Below, in pieces: positions 42,097 to 50,045 of a stretch of 64,000 bases of DNA (position 1 is its first letter; the number at the start of each line of letters is the position of its first letter). The translations under genes were made by a program, and so were the position numbers. The stretch covers positions 33,327 to 97,326 of the forward strand of contig CAZGWK010000005.1 in the NCBI GenBank assembly GCA_964529285.1. The letters run 5' to 3'. The notes under the pieces were generated by a model. It was not told the DNA's origin. It saw only the letters and a program-made list of their open reading frames with translations, and ran no database searches. This DNA is from SURF-21 sp964529285 (GTDB lineage Bacteria; Actinomycetota; Geothermincolia; Geothermincolales; RBG-13-55-18).

Positions 42097-44175
42097 TTGA
42101 AGATAGAAGCGATCAACTTGCGTAACTTCCGCCGCTTCCGGCAGGCCAGCATCTCCCTTGACGAGGGTATAAACGTGATTAAGGGACCGAACGAATCCGG
42201 CAAGTCCACCCTGGTCCAGGCGATCTTCGCCGCTTTCTACTGGAAGGTTGACGCTACCCGCAAGGAGGTGCGCGACAGCGTTACCTGGGGCGAAGAAGAT
42301 GGTTTCACGCTTGATGTGGGGGGAGAAGCCGGCGGGCGGCCGTTCCACCTTATCAAGGACTTCTCCTGCAGGCGTGCGACCCTTACCTGGGGGGAAACGC
42401 AGACAAGCGATCAAGGCGTCATAGAAGATAGCGTCAAGGAATGGCTGGGACTGGGCTCGGAAGTCGCCTACCGCTCCACGGCCGGGATACGCCAGGACGA
42501 GGTCGCGGTTATCGCGGGGGGGAAAGAGGAGTTGAGCGAGAGCCTGCAGCGCACGGTGACCGGTTCCCAGGGAGGAAAGGGAGCCGTTGAGGCGGCGAGT
42601 ACACTCAACCGCGAGTTGTCCGAACTGCTGCGCGGCACGCGCAGCCCGGCTAAGAACCCGGGGCCCATTGCCCGCCTGGACGAGGATATAAGAGGATGGC
42701 AGGCAAGGCGCGAGGAACTGGCGCGCGTGGTGGATGAACGTATCGAGGCCCGCCGCCGCCTCGAGGAGATCGGGGCGGATATGGAGAATCTCTCGGGCAG
42801 GCTGGAGACCATGGAGAGCCTGGCCGGCGACTCGGTGGAACGCGCCGATATCGAGGAGGATATAGAGGACTTCCACCGCCGTTATAACCAACTGGAATCC
42901 GCGGCTTCCCTTGTCTGCGAGGACGCGAGGTTGAGGGAGGAAGAGCGGAAGAAGTACGGGATGCTCAAGGGTTTCCTGGAGGACAGGCGCGACGAACTTG
43001 GCGACCTCGAACTGCGCCGGGCGGGGGTGTCGGAAGGCCTCGGTGTCATGCGCGGGAGGCTGCAGGAGGCGAGGAGATCGCGTTACAAAGTTTGGGCCCC
43101 CTACGTCCTTCTTGCGGGTATAACCCTCATACTGGTGGGACTGGCTGGCCTGGCCCTGTCTCCCTACATGCTCTTCCTCGCCCTCGCGGGAGCGGCGGGC
43201 GTGATAATGGCCCTCCTGCCCGGAGGTTACCTGGGATTTCTTAAGAGGGGGAGGGAACACGCCGCCATCGCAGAACAGGTGCGCGACCTGGAGGCGAAGG
43301 AGCGGGAAATAACCGCCCAGGCGGAAAGAGTGCTCGCTGCGGCGGGATGCGACTCGGTGGAGCGCTTTACGGAATTGAAACTGGGTTATCTGGAAATGCT
43401 GGCCCGCCGCAAGGAGATCGCCGGCAAGCTTGAAGTCCTCATACCCGACGGGGAGACCGCGGGCGTGGAGGAAGAGGCGCGCCGGCTGGCCAGCGAGGTG
43501 AGCCTGCGGGAGAGGAGATTGAAGGAGCTGCGCGGCCGCACCGTGGACGCGGTCCGCCTGCAGGAGATACTGCGCGAGAAGAAGGCCATCGGCGCGCGGC
43601 TGGAGGAGCTGAAGGAGGAGCGTATCCGCCTCGAGGTCGCGGTGAGTGAAGAGGGCGTGGAGGAAGAGCTTCTGCGCGCCGAGGAAGAGCTCGAGTATCT
43701 GAAGCAGAGGAGGGCGCGGCTGCAGAGGCGGGCGGACGCCCTGGAACTGGCGCAGAAGTGGCTGGAAGCTGCTTCCAGCGAAACCCTGTCGTCGGCGGCC
43801 CGGCTCCTGGAAAAAAAGATCGCAGGGTATATCGGCCATATAACCGATAACCGCTATTACAGGGTCCGGGTGGACGAGGGGACCTTCGAGATAATGGTAT
43901 GGTCTGGAGAGAAGAAAGGCGAGGTGGAGCCGGAGATACTCAGCCGCGGCACGGTCGACCAGATCTATCTGGCCGCCCGGCTGGCCCTGGTCGAGATAAT
44001 ATGCGGCGACAGGCACCCGCCGCTGCTGCTGGACGACCCCTTCGTGACCTTCGACTCTCGACGCCTGGGCCGGGCCATGGAGGTGCTCAAGGATTTTTCG
44101 CGCGGACGGCAGGTCATCATCTTCACTTGCGGGGACCACTACGACGCCTTCGCCGACCGCACGGTATGCCTGTAG
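42097..44175 (+). CDS. SbcC/Rad50-like AAA ATPase with membrane helices (YhaN type)
   Basis: SMC-like ATPase partner of the Mre11-like nuclease. N-terminal INLRNFRRFRQASI and Walker A IKGPNESGKSTLVQAIFAAF; C-terminal signature ILSRGTVDQIYLAARLALVE and Walker B PPLLLDDPFVTFDSRRLGRAM, with the final FTCGDHY. The middle is coiled coil interrupted at about residues 330-375 by two membrane helices (VWAPYVLLAGITLILVGLAG; LFLALAGAAGVIMALLPGGY) where Rad50 would have a zinc hook; this is typical of YhaN and no CxxC is present. TTG start after GGGAGGTAG. The long open frame on the opposite strand is a shadow. Confidence 0.9.
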   Translation: MKIEAINLRNFRRFRQASISLDEGINVIKGPNESGKSTLVQAIFAAFYWKVDATRKEVRDSVTWGEEDGFTLDVGGEAGGRPFHLIKDFSCRRATLTWGETQTSDQGVIEDSVKEWLGLGSEVAYRSTAGIRQDEVAVIAGGKEELSESLQRTVTGSQGGKGAVEAASTLNRELSELLRGTRSPAKNPGPIARLDEDIRGWQARREELARVVDERIEARRRLEEIGADMENLSGRLETMESLAGDSVERADIEEDIEDFHRRYNQLESAASLVCEDARLREEERKKYGMLKGFLEDRRDELGDLELRRAGVSEGLGVMRGRLQEARRSRYKVWAPYVLLAGITLILVGLAGLALSPYMLFLALAGAAGVIMALLPGGYLGFLKRGREHAAIAEQVRDLEAKEREITAQAERVLAAAGCDSVERFTELKLGYLEMLARRKEIAGKLEVLIPDGETAGVEEEARRLASEVSLRERRLKELRGRTVDAVRLQEILREKKAIGARLEELKEERIRLEVAVSEEGVEEELLRAEEELEYLKQRRARLQRRADALELAQKWLEAASSETLSSAARLLEKKIAGYIGHITDNRYYRVRVDEGTFEIMVWSGEKKGEVEPEILSRGTVDQIYLAARLALVEIICGDRHPPLLLDDPFVTFDSRRLGRAMEVLKDFSRGRQVIIFTCGDHYDAFADRTVCL

Positions 44176-44179
44176 GGAC

Positions 44180-44698
44180 ATGAACCTGCGAGAGAGATTC
44201 GAGGATTACCGCGGCCGCATCCGCTTTTCGGACCTGGACCTTGCCTCCAGATCCATGGCCCTGCTGTGGCTGAGCCTGTTCCGGGACCGCGTCATGCGCA
44301 GCTGTTTTCCCCGCGTCGCCTCGCAAGGCCTTATAGACGACATCACCAATATCATCAACTCGACCTTCCTGGAAGGTTATATCCTGGCGCGGGCGGCGGA
44401 GGGTACGGGTGCCGAGCGAGTGCTCTTCACCGACCCCGAGCGCCAGGCTTCAGTGGAGGCGGGACTGAACAGGCTGCGTCTCATGTACGAGGAGGAGGTG
44501 GTAGGGACGGTCCCTTTTGCGGACGAGGCGTTGGGCGTGGAGTCTCTGGCGCAGGACCTGGTGCGGGAGATCGCCTATGGTCCCGACATGATGTGGTTGG
44601 AGGAAAGGGAGCTGCTCAAGGTACACTTGGTATACGCCCTATGGGCGGGTTACAAGCTCGCGCGTTTCGAGAGGAGGTTGAGCCGTGAAAGAGGTTAG
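44180..44698 (+). CDS. Hypothetical helical protein in the YhaO/YhaN-like operon
   Basis: Not recognised. 172 residues, mostly helical and charged: MNLRERFEDYRGRIRFSDLD, then CFPRVASQGLIDDITNIINS, and a C-terminal ELLKVHLVYALWAGYKLARF. No signal peptide, clear membrane helix or metal motif. It begins four bases after the ATPase stop and overlaps the next gene, so it is co-translated with the nuclease pair and is a reasonable candidate third component of the complex. Confidence 0.8.
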   Translation: MNLRERFEDYRGRIRFSDLDLASRSMALLWLSLFRDRVMRSCFPRVASQGLIDDITNIINSTFLEGYILARAAEGTGAERVLFTDPERQASVEAGLNRLRLMYEEEVVGTVPFADEALGVESLAQDLVREIAYGPDMMWLEERELLKVHLVYALWAGYKLARFERRLSRERG

Positions 44699-45254
44699 GA
44701 GCCCCTCCACGCTTTTTATCCCCAAGGCGGTGTCGCTGGTGAGCACCGCCCATGCCGGGCGGGACAACGTCATGACGGTTGCCTGGGTCAGCGTGGTGTG
44801 CATGGAGCCTCCGCAGGTAGCGGTGGCCATACGTGAGAGCCGCTTCACGTTTGAGTTACTGCAGGCCAGCGGGGAATTCGTGGTCAACGTGCCGTCGCAG
44901 GACCTCTGGCGCTCCGTGGATCTCTGCGGGGTGGTGTCGGGGCGGGACCAGGACAAGTTCGCGCTCGCCAGGCTCACCCGGGAAAAGCCAAGCGAGGTGG
45001 GGGCGCCGCTGGTGGCTGAATGTCCCCTGAACATAGAGTGCCGCGTGTCGGCCTCGCTGCCGCTGGGCTCGCATACCCTCTTCGTTGGTCTGGTGCTGGC
45101 CGTGCACCTGGAGAAAGATTGCCTGGGAGAAAAAGGAAGGATAATCGTGGAGGAGTTCCGGCCTTACGTTCTTAATCAGCGCGAATACTGGTCGATGGGG
45201 AAGAAGCTGGGCGCGTACGGATCGACGGCGAGTGAGCTCGAGGTGATACCGTGA
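44685..45254 (+). CDS. Flavin reductase-like FMN-binding protein
   Basis: Split-barrel flavin reductase family: IPKAVSLVSTAHAGRDNVMTVAWVSVVCMEPPQVAVAIR and GEFVVNVPSQDLWRSVDLCGVVSGRDQDKF are hallmark segments; SHTLFVGLVLAVH closes the fold. GTG start inside the end of the previous gene. It shares the family with the protein at 11600-12172 but is clearly a separate paralogue. Its own 3' end overlaps the following acyltransferase gene by four bases. Confidence 0.87.
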   Translation: MKEVRSPSTLFIPKAVSLVSTAHAGRDNVMTVAWVSVVCMEPPQVAVAIRESRFTFELLQASGEFVVNVPSQDLWRSVDLCGVVSGRDQDKFALARLTREKPSEVGAPLVAECPLNIECRVSASLPLGSHTLFVGLVLAVHLEKDCLGEKGRIIVEEFRPYVLNQREYWSMGKKLGAYGSTASELEVIP

Positions 45255-45916
45255 GCCGTAGAGGGGTTATGGATCGATTGCTCTTCGCGCTCGTGCACCC
45301 GGACGTACGCTACCACCAGTGGCAGTTGAGGCGGGGTGGGGTGGAATGCGGACCCTACGTATGGATAAGCGCCAAGCCGGACGTGGCGCTGTGCGGCGAG
45401 TCACGCTGCTCTATCGGGAACGGCACCTTCATCCCCACCCCCATCCAGATCCGCGGCAACGACCGCGGCAGGATAGAGGTGGGAGAGAATTGCTCCATAG
45501 ATACCCTGGCGCGCCTCTTCGCCGCCAACGACGCGCTCTTGAAGCTAGGGGACAACGTAGGGATCGGCCCTTACAATATCATAAACGCTTTTGATGACTG
45601 TATTATCGGTCGGTACACAATGCTCAGCCCCTACGTGAACATCAACTGCGCCGATCACGGGCTCGACACCTGCGAGCCCATGCGCTGCCAGTACGGCACG
45701 TACGGGCCGGTGATCATCGGCGAGGACTGCTGGATTTGCTCCCATGCGGTGATACTCAAGGGGGTGACCATCGGGGACGGCGCCGTGGTGGCCGCGGGCT
45801 CCGTGGTCAACTCGGACGTGCCCCCCTACGCCATTGCGGCCGGCGTACCCGCAAAGATCGTCGGCGACCGCCAAGATGGGGTCAGCCCCGGACATGGGAC
45901 AAAAATGTCCCGTTAA
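45251..45916 (+). CDS. Left-handed beta-helix acyltransferase (WbbJ/maltose O-acetyltransferase-like)
   Basis: Hexapeptide-repeat acetyltransferase: RIEVGENCSIDTLARLFA, LKLGDNVGIGPYNIIN, CIIGRYTMLSPYVNINCADHGLD, GPVIIGEDCWICSHAVILKG, VTIGDGAVVAAGSVVNSDVP and YAIAAGVPAKIVGDR, the last being the normal end of the family. The final 13 codons (DGVSPGHGTKMSR) come from an intergenic GGGGTCAG repeat that has replaced the original stop. GTG start. Function in a nuclease operon is not obvious; sugar or antibiotic acetylation are family options. Confidence 0.87.
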   Translation: MSRRGVMDRLLFALVHPDVRYHQWQLRRGGVECGPYVWISAKPDVALCGESRCSIGNGTFIPTPIQIRGNDRGRIEVGENCSIDTLARLFAANDALLKLGDNVGIGPYNIINAFDDCIIGRYTMLSPYVNINCADHGLDTCEPMRCQYGTYGPVIIGEDCWICSHAVILKGVTIGDGAVVAAGSVVNSDVPPYAIAAGVPAKIVGDRQDGVSPGHGTKMSR

Positions 45917-45941
45917 TGGGGTCAGCCCCGGACATGGGACA
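45876..45941 (+). repeat. Tandem GGGGTCAG-core repeat, period 40 bases
   Basis: The 26-base unit starting ATGGGGTCAGCCCCGGACAT occurs at 45876-45901 and 45916-45941, with GGGACA-AAAA-TGTCCC hairpin between. The first copy is translated as the end of the preceding acyltransferase. Confidence 0.75.
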
Positions 45942-45975
45942 TTGAGTATCGATACAGGTATCGAGAGTTAAAATG

Positions 45976-46062
45976 GGGTCAGGTCTTGAATCCCGCAATT
46001 TTGCCCTCTGTAAGAGTACTAGTGTGATGTAAACGCAAAATTCAAGATTCAAGACCCGACCC
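45976..46062. repeat. Long inverted repeat with GGGTCAGGTCTTGAAT arms
   Basis: Arms 45976-45991 and 46047-46062 pair except at one or two positions (GGGTCAGGTCTTGAAT / ATTCAAGACCCGACCC). The right arm touches the stop codon of the CoA ligase, so it may serve as a terminator for convergent genes. Confidence 0.7.
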
Positions 46063-47543
46063 TACAGGTCCTTGGGGCGCATGTCCAGGACGCGGTAAGC
46101 TTTCAGGGCAACTGTGGGGTCGAAAATCTCCTCCATGGGCACGAACTCCACCTTCGCCTTCATCTCTACCGCCGTGATTAGTTTGGTCACCACGTCCTTT
46201 TCTATCTGTTCCCTCTCGAATCCCTCCATGGGCGCCACCTTCACCACCAGCTCATCGGCGGAATAGGGGTCTGTGAGGTCCTTCTTGGTGAAGATGATCT
46301 GGTACTCTTTCACCCCGGGCGTGTTGGCTACTTCATCTCTTAGAATCTCCGGGTTAATAAGGGTGCCCTTGAGATTGACCAGCTCCGATGTGCGGGTGGC
46401 GTAAGTGCTTCCGACCGCGATGACCGAGCGCTCCACATTGCGGCCGCAGTGGGGGCAAGTCTCGTGGGTGAGTGCCCCCAGGTCCCCGATGACGTAGCGC
46501 AGCAGCACCGTGCCGCGCCGGTTGAGATGGGTGATGGTGAGCAGGCCGCGCTCTCCGTCGGGCAGCCGCTTGCCCGTCTCCTCGTCCACCACCTCGAAGA
46601 AATACAGGTTGGGAGAGCAGTTGTGGCAGCCACTGAAGTCCGTGCACTCGGGCATGGCTCCCTGCATCTCGGTGAAGCCGTAGGAGTTGGAGACGAACGG
46701 GTCCTCCGCGCCCATGTTTATCAGGCGCTGGCGCATGTCGTCGCGCATACCCTGGGGGCAGGCCTCGCCCAGGGCCTGGATGTGCTTGGTGGCGGAGAAA
46801 TCGCGCCCCTCTTCCTCGGCTTTCATGATCAGGCGGCGGATGAAGCTTGCGATGCCCAGCCACACCTCGGCCTTTCCCCTCTCGATGAGATCGATGGCAT
46901 AGTCCATGGAGCGGTGTACCGGGAACTCGGGGTAGGTCATGCCCGTGCAACCGTACATACTCAGGGTGCCGATGCCCATTATCCCGATGTCCCGGGCGCG
47001 AAAGAAGCCGATGTGAGGCACCGGCCCGAGGGGAAAGAGGTTGATGCCGCGGGCGTAGGGTGGGAAGCCCCCGAGTTTGATGCCGCGAAAGAGCATCTGC
47101 CAGATACCGTGGGCGTCGTGGATAGTGTTCCAGAAGGCGGTTGGGACCCCGGTGGTGGAACCCGTGGTGTAGGTGACCTCGAAGACCCAGTCGTAGAGGG
47201 TGGGCTCGGAGGGTTTAAGCCTGAAGGAATCCGGCTCGGCCATGTAATCTTTCTTGTAGGTGAGTGGGAGCTTCTCCAGGTCGTCTATGGTCTGTATGTC
47301 CCCCTGCTCTATGCCGTTGGCCGAGAACATGCGCTTGTAATAATCATGGCCGTCCCACACCCATTCCATCTGCCGCCGCAGCATCTCGTCCTGCATGGCT
47401 CGTATCCTGTCCTGCGACCAGAAGGTGGGGTCGTCGTCCTCGGCATAGAGCGGTATGCTCTGGATGTAGCGCTGCGTATTCTCGGGCGTCACCGGGACCT
47501 TCTCGTAGGTGCCGTCTTCTTTGGGAATGTAGATCACGCTCAT
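46062..47543 (-). CDS. AMP-forming acyl/aryl-CoA ligase (phenylacetate-CoA ligase-like, PaaK family)
   Basis: Adenylate-forming enzyme activating a carboxylate with ATP then CoA. EVTYTTGSTTGVPTAFW is the P-loop-like A3 motif; SNSYGFTEMQGAMPEC the A5 region; GERGLLTITHLNRRGTVLLRYVIGDLGALTHETCPHCGR the A7-A8 region with the PaaK CxxC; YATRTSELVNLKGTLINPEIL the hinge and C-terminal domain. 493 residues is a little longer than PaaK (about 435). Substrate unknown. A 19-base palindrome lies about 115-135 bases upstream of the start. Confidence 0.9.
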   Translation of the reverse strand: MSVIYIPKEDGTYEKVPVTPENTQRYIQSIPLYAEDDDPTFWSQDRIRAMQDEMLRRQMEWVWDGHDYYKRMFSANGIEQGDIQTIDDLEKLPLTYKKDYMAEPDSFRLKPSEPTLYDWVFEVTYTTGSTTGVPTAFWNTIHDAHGIWQMLFRGIKLGGFPPYARGINLFPLGPVPHIGFFRARDIGIMGIGTLSMYGCTGMTYPEFPVHRSMDYAIDLIERGKAEVWLGIASFIRRLIMKAEEEGRDFSATKHIQALGEACPQGMRDDMRQRLINMGAEDPFVSNSYGFTEMQGAMPECTDFSGCHNCSPNLYFFEVVDEETGKRLPDGERGLLTITHLNRRGTVLLRYVIGDLGALTHETCPHCGRNVERSVIAVGSTYATRTSELVNLKGTLINPEILRDEVANTPGVKEYQIIFTKKDLTDPYSADELVVKVAPMEGFEREQIEKDVVTKLITAVEMKAKVEFVPMEEIFDPTVALKAYRVLDMRPKDL

Positions 47544-47846
47544 GAGTGGTTACCCCCTTATCCGTAGAAGAATTCCATCCCTGCACGACGGCCCATGGCG
47601 GGCCGCGTCCATAGCGCCGGCGCGTAGATTTTACCGCTTAGGCGGCTGGAGAAGCAATAACTGACGAAACATCAGTTTTACTTGTCAGGCTGTATTTTTC
47701 TTTGTATGCGGGTCATCTTTCTTGATAAAAGGACAGCAAAAAGCGCAAACATGGACAACGCGTAAGGAAATGCTCATGCGAGCAGAGCGGAACTTTTCCC
47801 AGACGGGCGTCTTAAACCCGGCGGTCAAGCAGGTTGAATCCGCCGG
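47544..47846. other. Intergenic region upstream of the CoA ligase
   Basis: No gene. Holds the palindrome at 47659-47677, an AT-rich stretch (TGTATTTTTCTTTGTATGCG near 47691-47710) and the paired CCGGCGGTCAAGC / CCGCCGGTCAAGC direct repeat near 47818-47851 just beyond the M28 peptidase stop. Confidence 0.45.
47659..47677. promoter_or_regulatory. Palindromic operator candidate before the CoA ligase
   Basis: AACTGA-CGAAACA-TCAGTT, perfect six-base arms with a seven-base centre; adjoining T-rich DNA. Resembles TetR/FadR-type operators in form only; the cognate regulator is unknown. Confidence 0.4.
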
Positions 47847-50045
47847 TCAAGCTGGAGGTCCGCATGGGGGGCTGTAGTCTCTGATGAATCTCTCGAGCAG
47901 CTGGCCTGTATTATCGATGAAGGCCGGATTTATCTTGTCGTAGCTGTCCGCGGCGGTGTGATACCAGGGGTCGTCCTTGTACTCCAGCCATACCGCCGGG
48001 ATGCCCGCCAGCTCGAATGGCTCGTGGTCGGAGTAGGAGCCGCTGACCATATAGGGGAGGGAGATCCCGGCGCCCTGTGCGTAAGCCATGAGCCGATTGC
48101 AGAGATCCATGGGACCGACTGCCATGGTGCGGGCGTATAATTGTTCCCCTACCCCGACCATGTCGATGATGACCGCCCCAATGAGCTCATCTTTCTCTTC
48201 CCGGGTCATATTGGCGACGTAATAACGGGAACCGAAATGGTGCAGGTCGGTATGATTGACCAGGAGTTCCTCTCCGCCGAAGAAGATAAAACGCAGGTCG
48301 CAAAGGGCGGGCACCTCCGCGAAACAGCGGGCCAGCTCCAGGGTGACTACGGTACCGGAGCCGTTGTCGTTGGCGCCCGGACTGCCGGTGCCGATCTTGG
48401 TGTCGTAATGGCCTCCCACGATCATGGTGTCTCCCCAGCCTCCGACCCTGTCGGCGATGACGTTGCGGGTGAACGAACCGTTGGGTAGGGGCACCTCCTG
48501 TATCCAGGGGTCGTACCCGTAATCCTCCAGTACGCCCATAAGATAGTAAGCGGCGGCGAGCTCCCCCTCTGTACCCTCTATCCGCTCACCAATACCCACG
48601 CTCAGGTTCCAGAGATGCTCCATGGCGTTATCCACGTTGAAGCTGTAACCCGGGTTGTACAGGGGACGCTCTACCGCTACCGGCTGGTCGCAGCGGATCT
48701 CGAAGGAGTAGTCCTGCGCCGGAGTCAACTGCTGCTGCTCCACGTCTACGGTCAGCCGCGAATCGGGTGGAAGCGTGTATTCATGCGTTACGACCTTTGG
48801 GGGCGGCGGCGGCGCCCACCCGGCCGAGTAGTCGTACCCGCCCGCGCACACGAAGTCCACCTCGACGTTCGCCTGGACCTCTCCCGGGTTCATCAGGCAG
48901 AGATAGGTATCGAACCCCGGCCTTATGGTGCCCTCGGCCAGGTACCAGCATGTGTCCCCGGCCTCTGCCCCCCCGGAGACGTGGCCGCCGCGGCAGACGC
49001 CCTTGTAATTGAAGTACATGGGGCGCTCGGCCAGGAAGGGCTCTGCGGCGAAGAGCTCCAAGGACACGTTCTTCCCCTCCCCTACCAGCTGGTTGATGCT
49101 CAAGGTATGGCGCCTGTCGGGATCGAGGTGTACCTGGAAGGACTGCTCCTTCTCGTCCTCGAAGAGACAGTCCAGAGTGACCTCCGTGCCGTCCTCGCCC
49201 ACGCTTTCCCGCGGCGAGTAGAGCGTAAGCCATTCCTCGAAACCCGCGCCGGTGTAACCCTCTGCGAAGAGGTAGGTCTGCCTGGGTCTGCTCAGCCCGC
49301 TCGAGGCATGGCCGCCTTCCCACACGTCGTGGTAGTCGAAATACATCACTCGCTCGGCACAGATGGGCGCGTCCGCCTCGATGCGGGTACTGACGTCGCG
49401 TCCGTCTCCTACCACCCCGTTCACGAAAACGCTACGGCGGGAACGGGAAGGCAAGGTCACAACTACTTGTGTTGCAGACCCGTCCTCCAGGATAAGGCTT
49501 ACGCTGGCCGACGCCTGTCCGTCTCCGGGATTGGCCAGCAGCACCCAGGTCTCGAAGCCCGCGCGGGTGCATCCCTCGGCGAAATACCACTCGTGTGAGA
49601 GCGCCTCTGCTCCACTGGTGACCGTGCATCCCTCCCATGCGCCGCGGTAGGCAAAGTACATGGGCCGCTCGGCTACGACGGGCAGGGTCGATTCGAGCCG
49701 AAGCGAGACCTCCTTGCCCTGACCGGCATACGCATTGATGTCCATGGTTACGCGCGACTGGGGCGGGAGATCGACCTCCACACGCCGCGAGGGACCTTCG
49801 TTGTACATGATGTACATGTCCAGCTCCGACCAGGCCTCTCGGGGATTGAAGAGGGTCAGGTATTCCTGGAATCCATCCCCCGTGTAACCTTCCGCGAAAT
49901 ACCAGGTGGTCGAGCCCGCATTGCTGGCCTCGCCGCAAGTGCCGTCAGCGCCACAGGCCGTGTCCATGCCGGGCAGCGCAAGCGCAGCGAAGCACAGGGG
50001 CAGGACCGCCGCCAGCATTATTGTCTGTACGAGTACACGTCTCAT
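47847..50045 (-). CDS. Secreted M28 aminopeptidase with four N-terminal AEGYTG repeats
   Basis: Exported zinc peptidase. Signal peptide MRRVLVQTIMLAAVLPLCFA; four roughly 105-residue modules begin WYFAEGYTG, WYFAEGCTR, YLFAEGYTG and WYLAEGTIR (about residues 48, 153, 258 and 366), then the M28 catalytic domain (about 475-732): VGGHYDTK, SPGANDNGSGTV, FFGGEELL, VIIDMVG and DDPWYHTAADSYDKI supply the two-zinc ligands and the catalytic Glu. In the S8 protease of this window the same modules follow rather than precede the catalytic domain. The ATG overlaps the stop of the CocE-like hydrolase gene, so the two are co-translated. Confidence 0.92.
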   Translation of the reverse strand: MRRVLVQTIMLAAVLPLCFAALALPGMDTACGADGTCGEASNAGSTTWYFAEGYTGDGFQEYLTLFNPREAWSELDMYIMYNEGPSRRVEVDLPPQSRVTMDINAYAGQGKEVSLRLESTLPVVAERPMYFAYRGAWEGCTVTSGAEALSHEWYFAEGCTRAGFETWVLLANPGDGQASASVSLILEDGSATQVVVTLPSRSRRSVFVNGVVGDGRDVSTRIEADAPICAERVMYFDYHDVWEGGHASSGLSRPRQTYLFAEGYTGAGFEEWLTLYSPRESVGEDGTEVTLDCLFEDEKEQSFQVHLDPDRRHTLSINQLVGEGKNVSLELFAAEPFLAERPMYFNYKGVCRGGHVSGGAEAGDTCWYLAEGTIRPGFDTYLCLMNPGEVQANVEVDFVCAGGYDYSAGWAPPPPPKVVTHEYTLPPDSRLTVDVEQQQLTPAQDYSFEIRCDQPVAVERPLYNPGYSFNVDNAMEHLWNLSVGIGERIEGTEGELAAAYYLMGVLEDYGYDPWIQEVPLPNGSFTRNVIADRVGGWGDTMIVGGHYDTKIGTGSPGANDNGSGTVVTLELARCFAEVPALCDLRFIFFGGEELLVNHTDLHHFGSRYYVANMTREEKDELIGAVIIDMVGVGEQLYARTMAVGPMDLCNRLMAYAQGAGISLPYMVSGSYSDHEPFELAGIPAVWLEYKDDPWYHTAADSYDKINPAFIDNTGQLLERFIRDYSPPCGPPA

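Noticed and set aside
42091..44181. A 696-codon open frame on the minus strand opposite the SbcC-like gene
   Set aside because: The plus-strand frame has Walker A, signature and Walker B motifs; the opposite frame has no family resemblance and arises from strong third-position GC bias.
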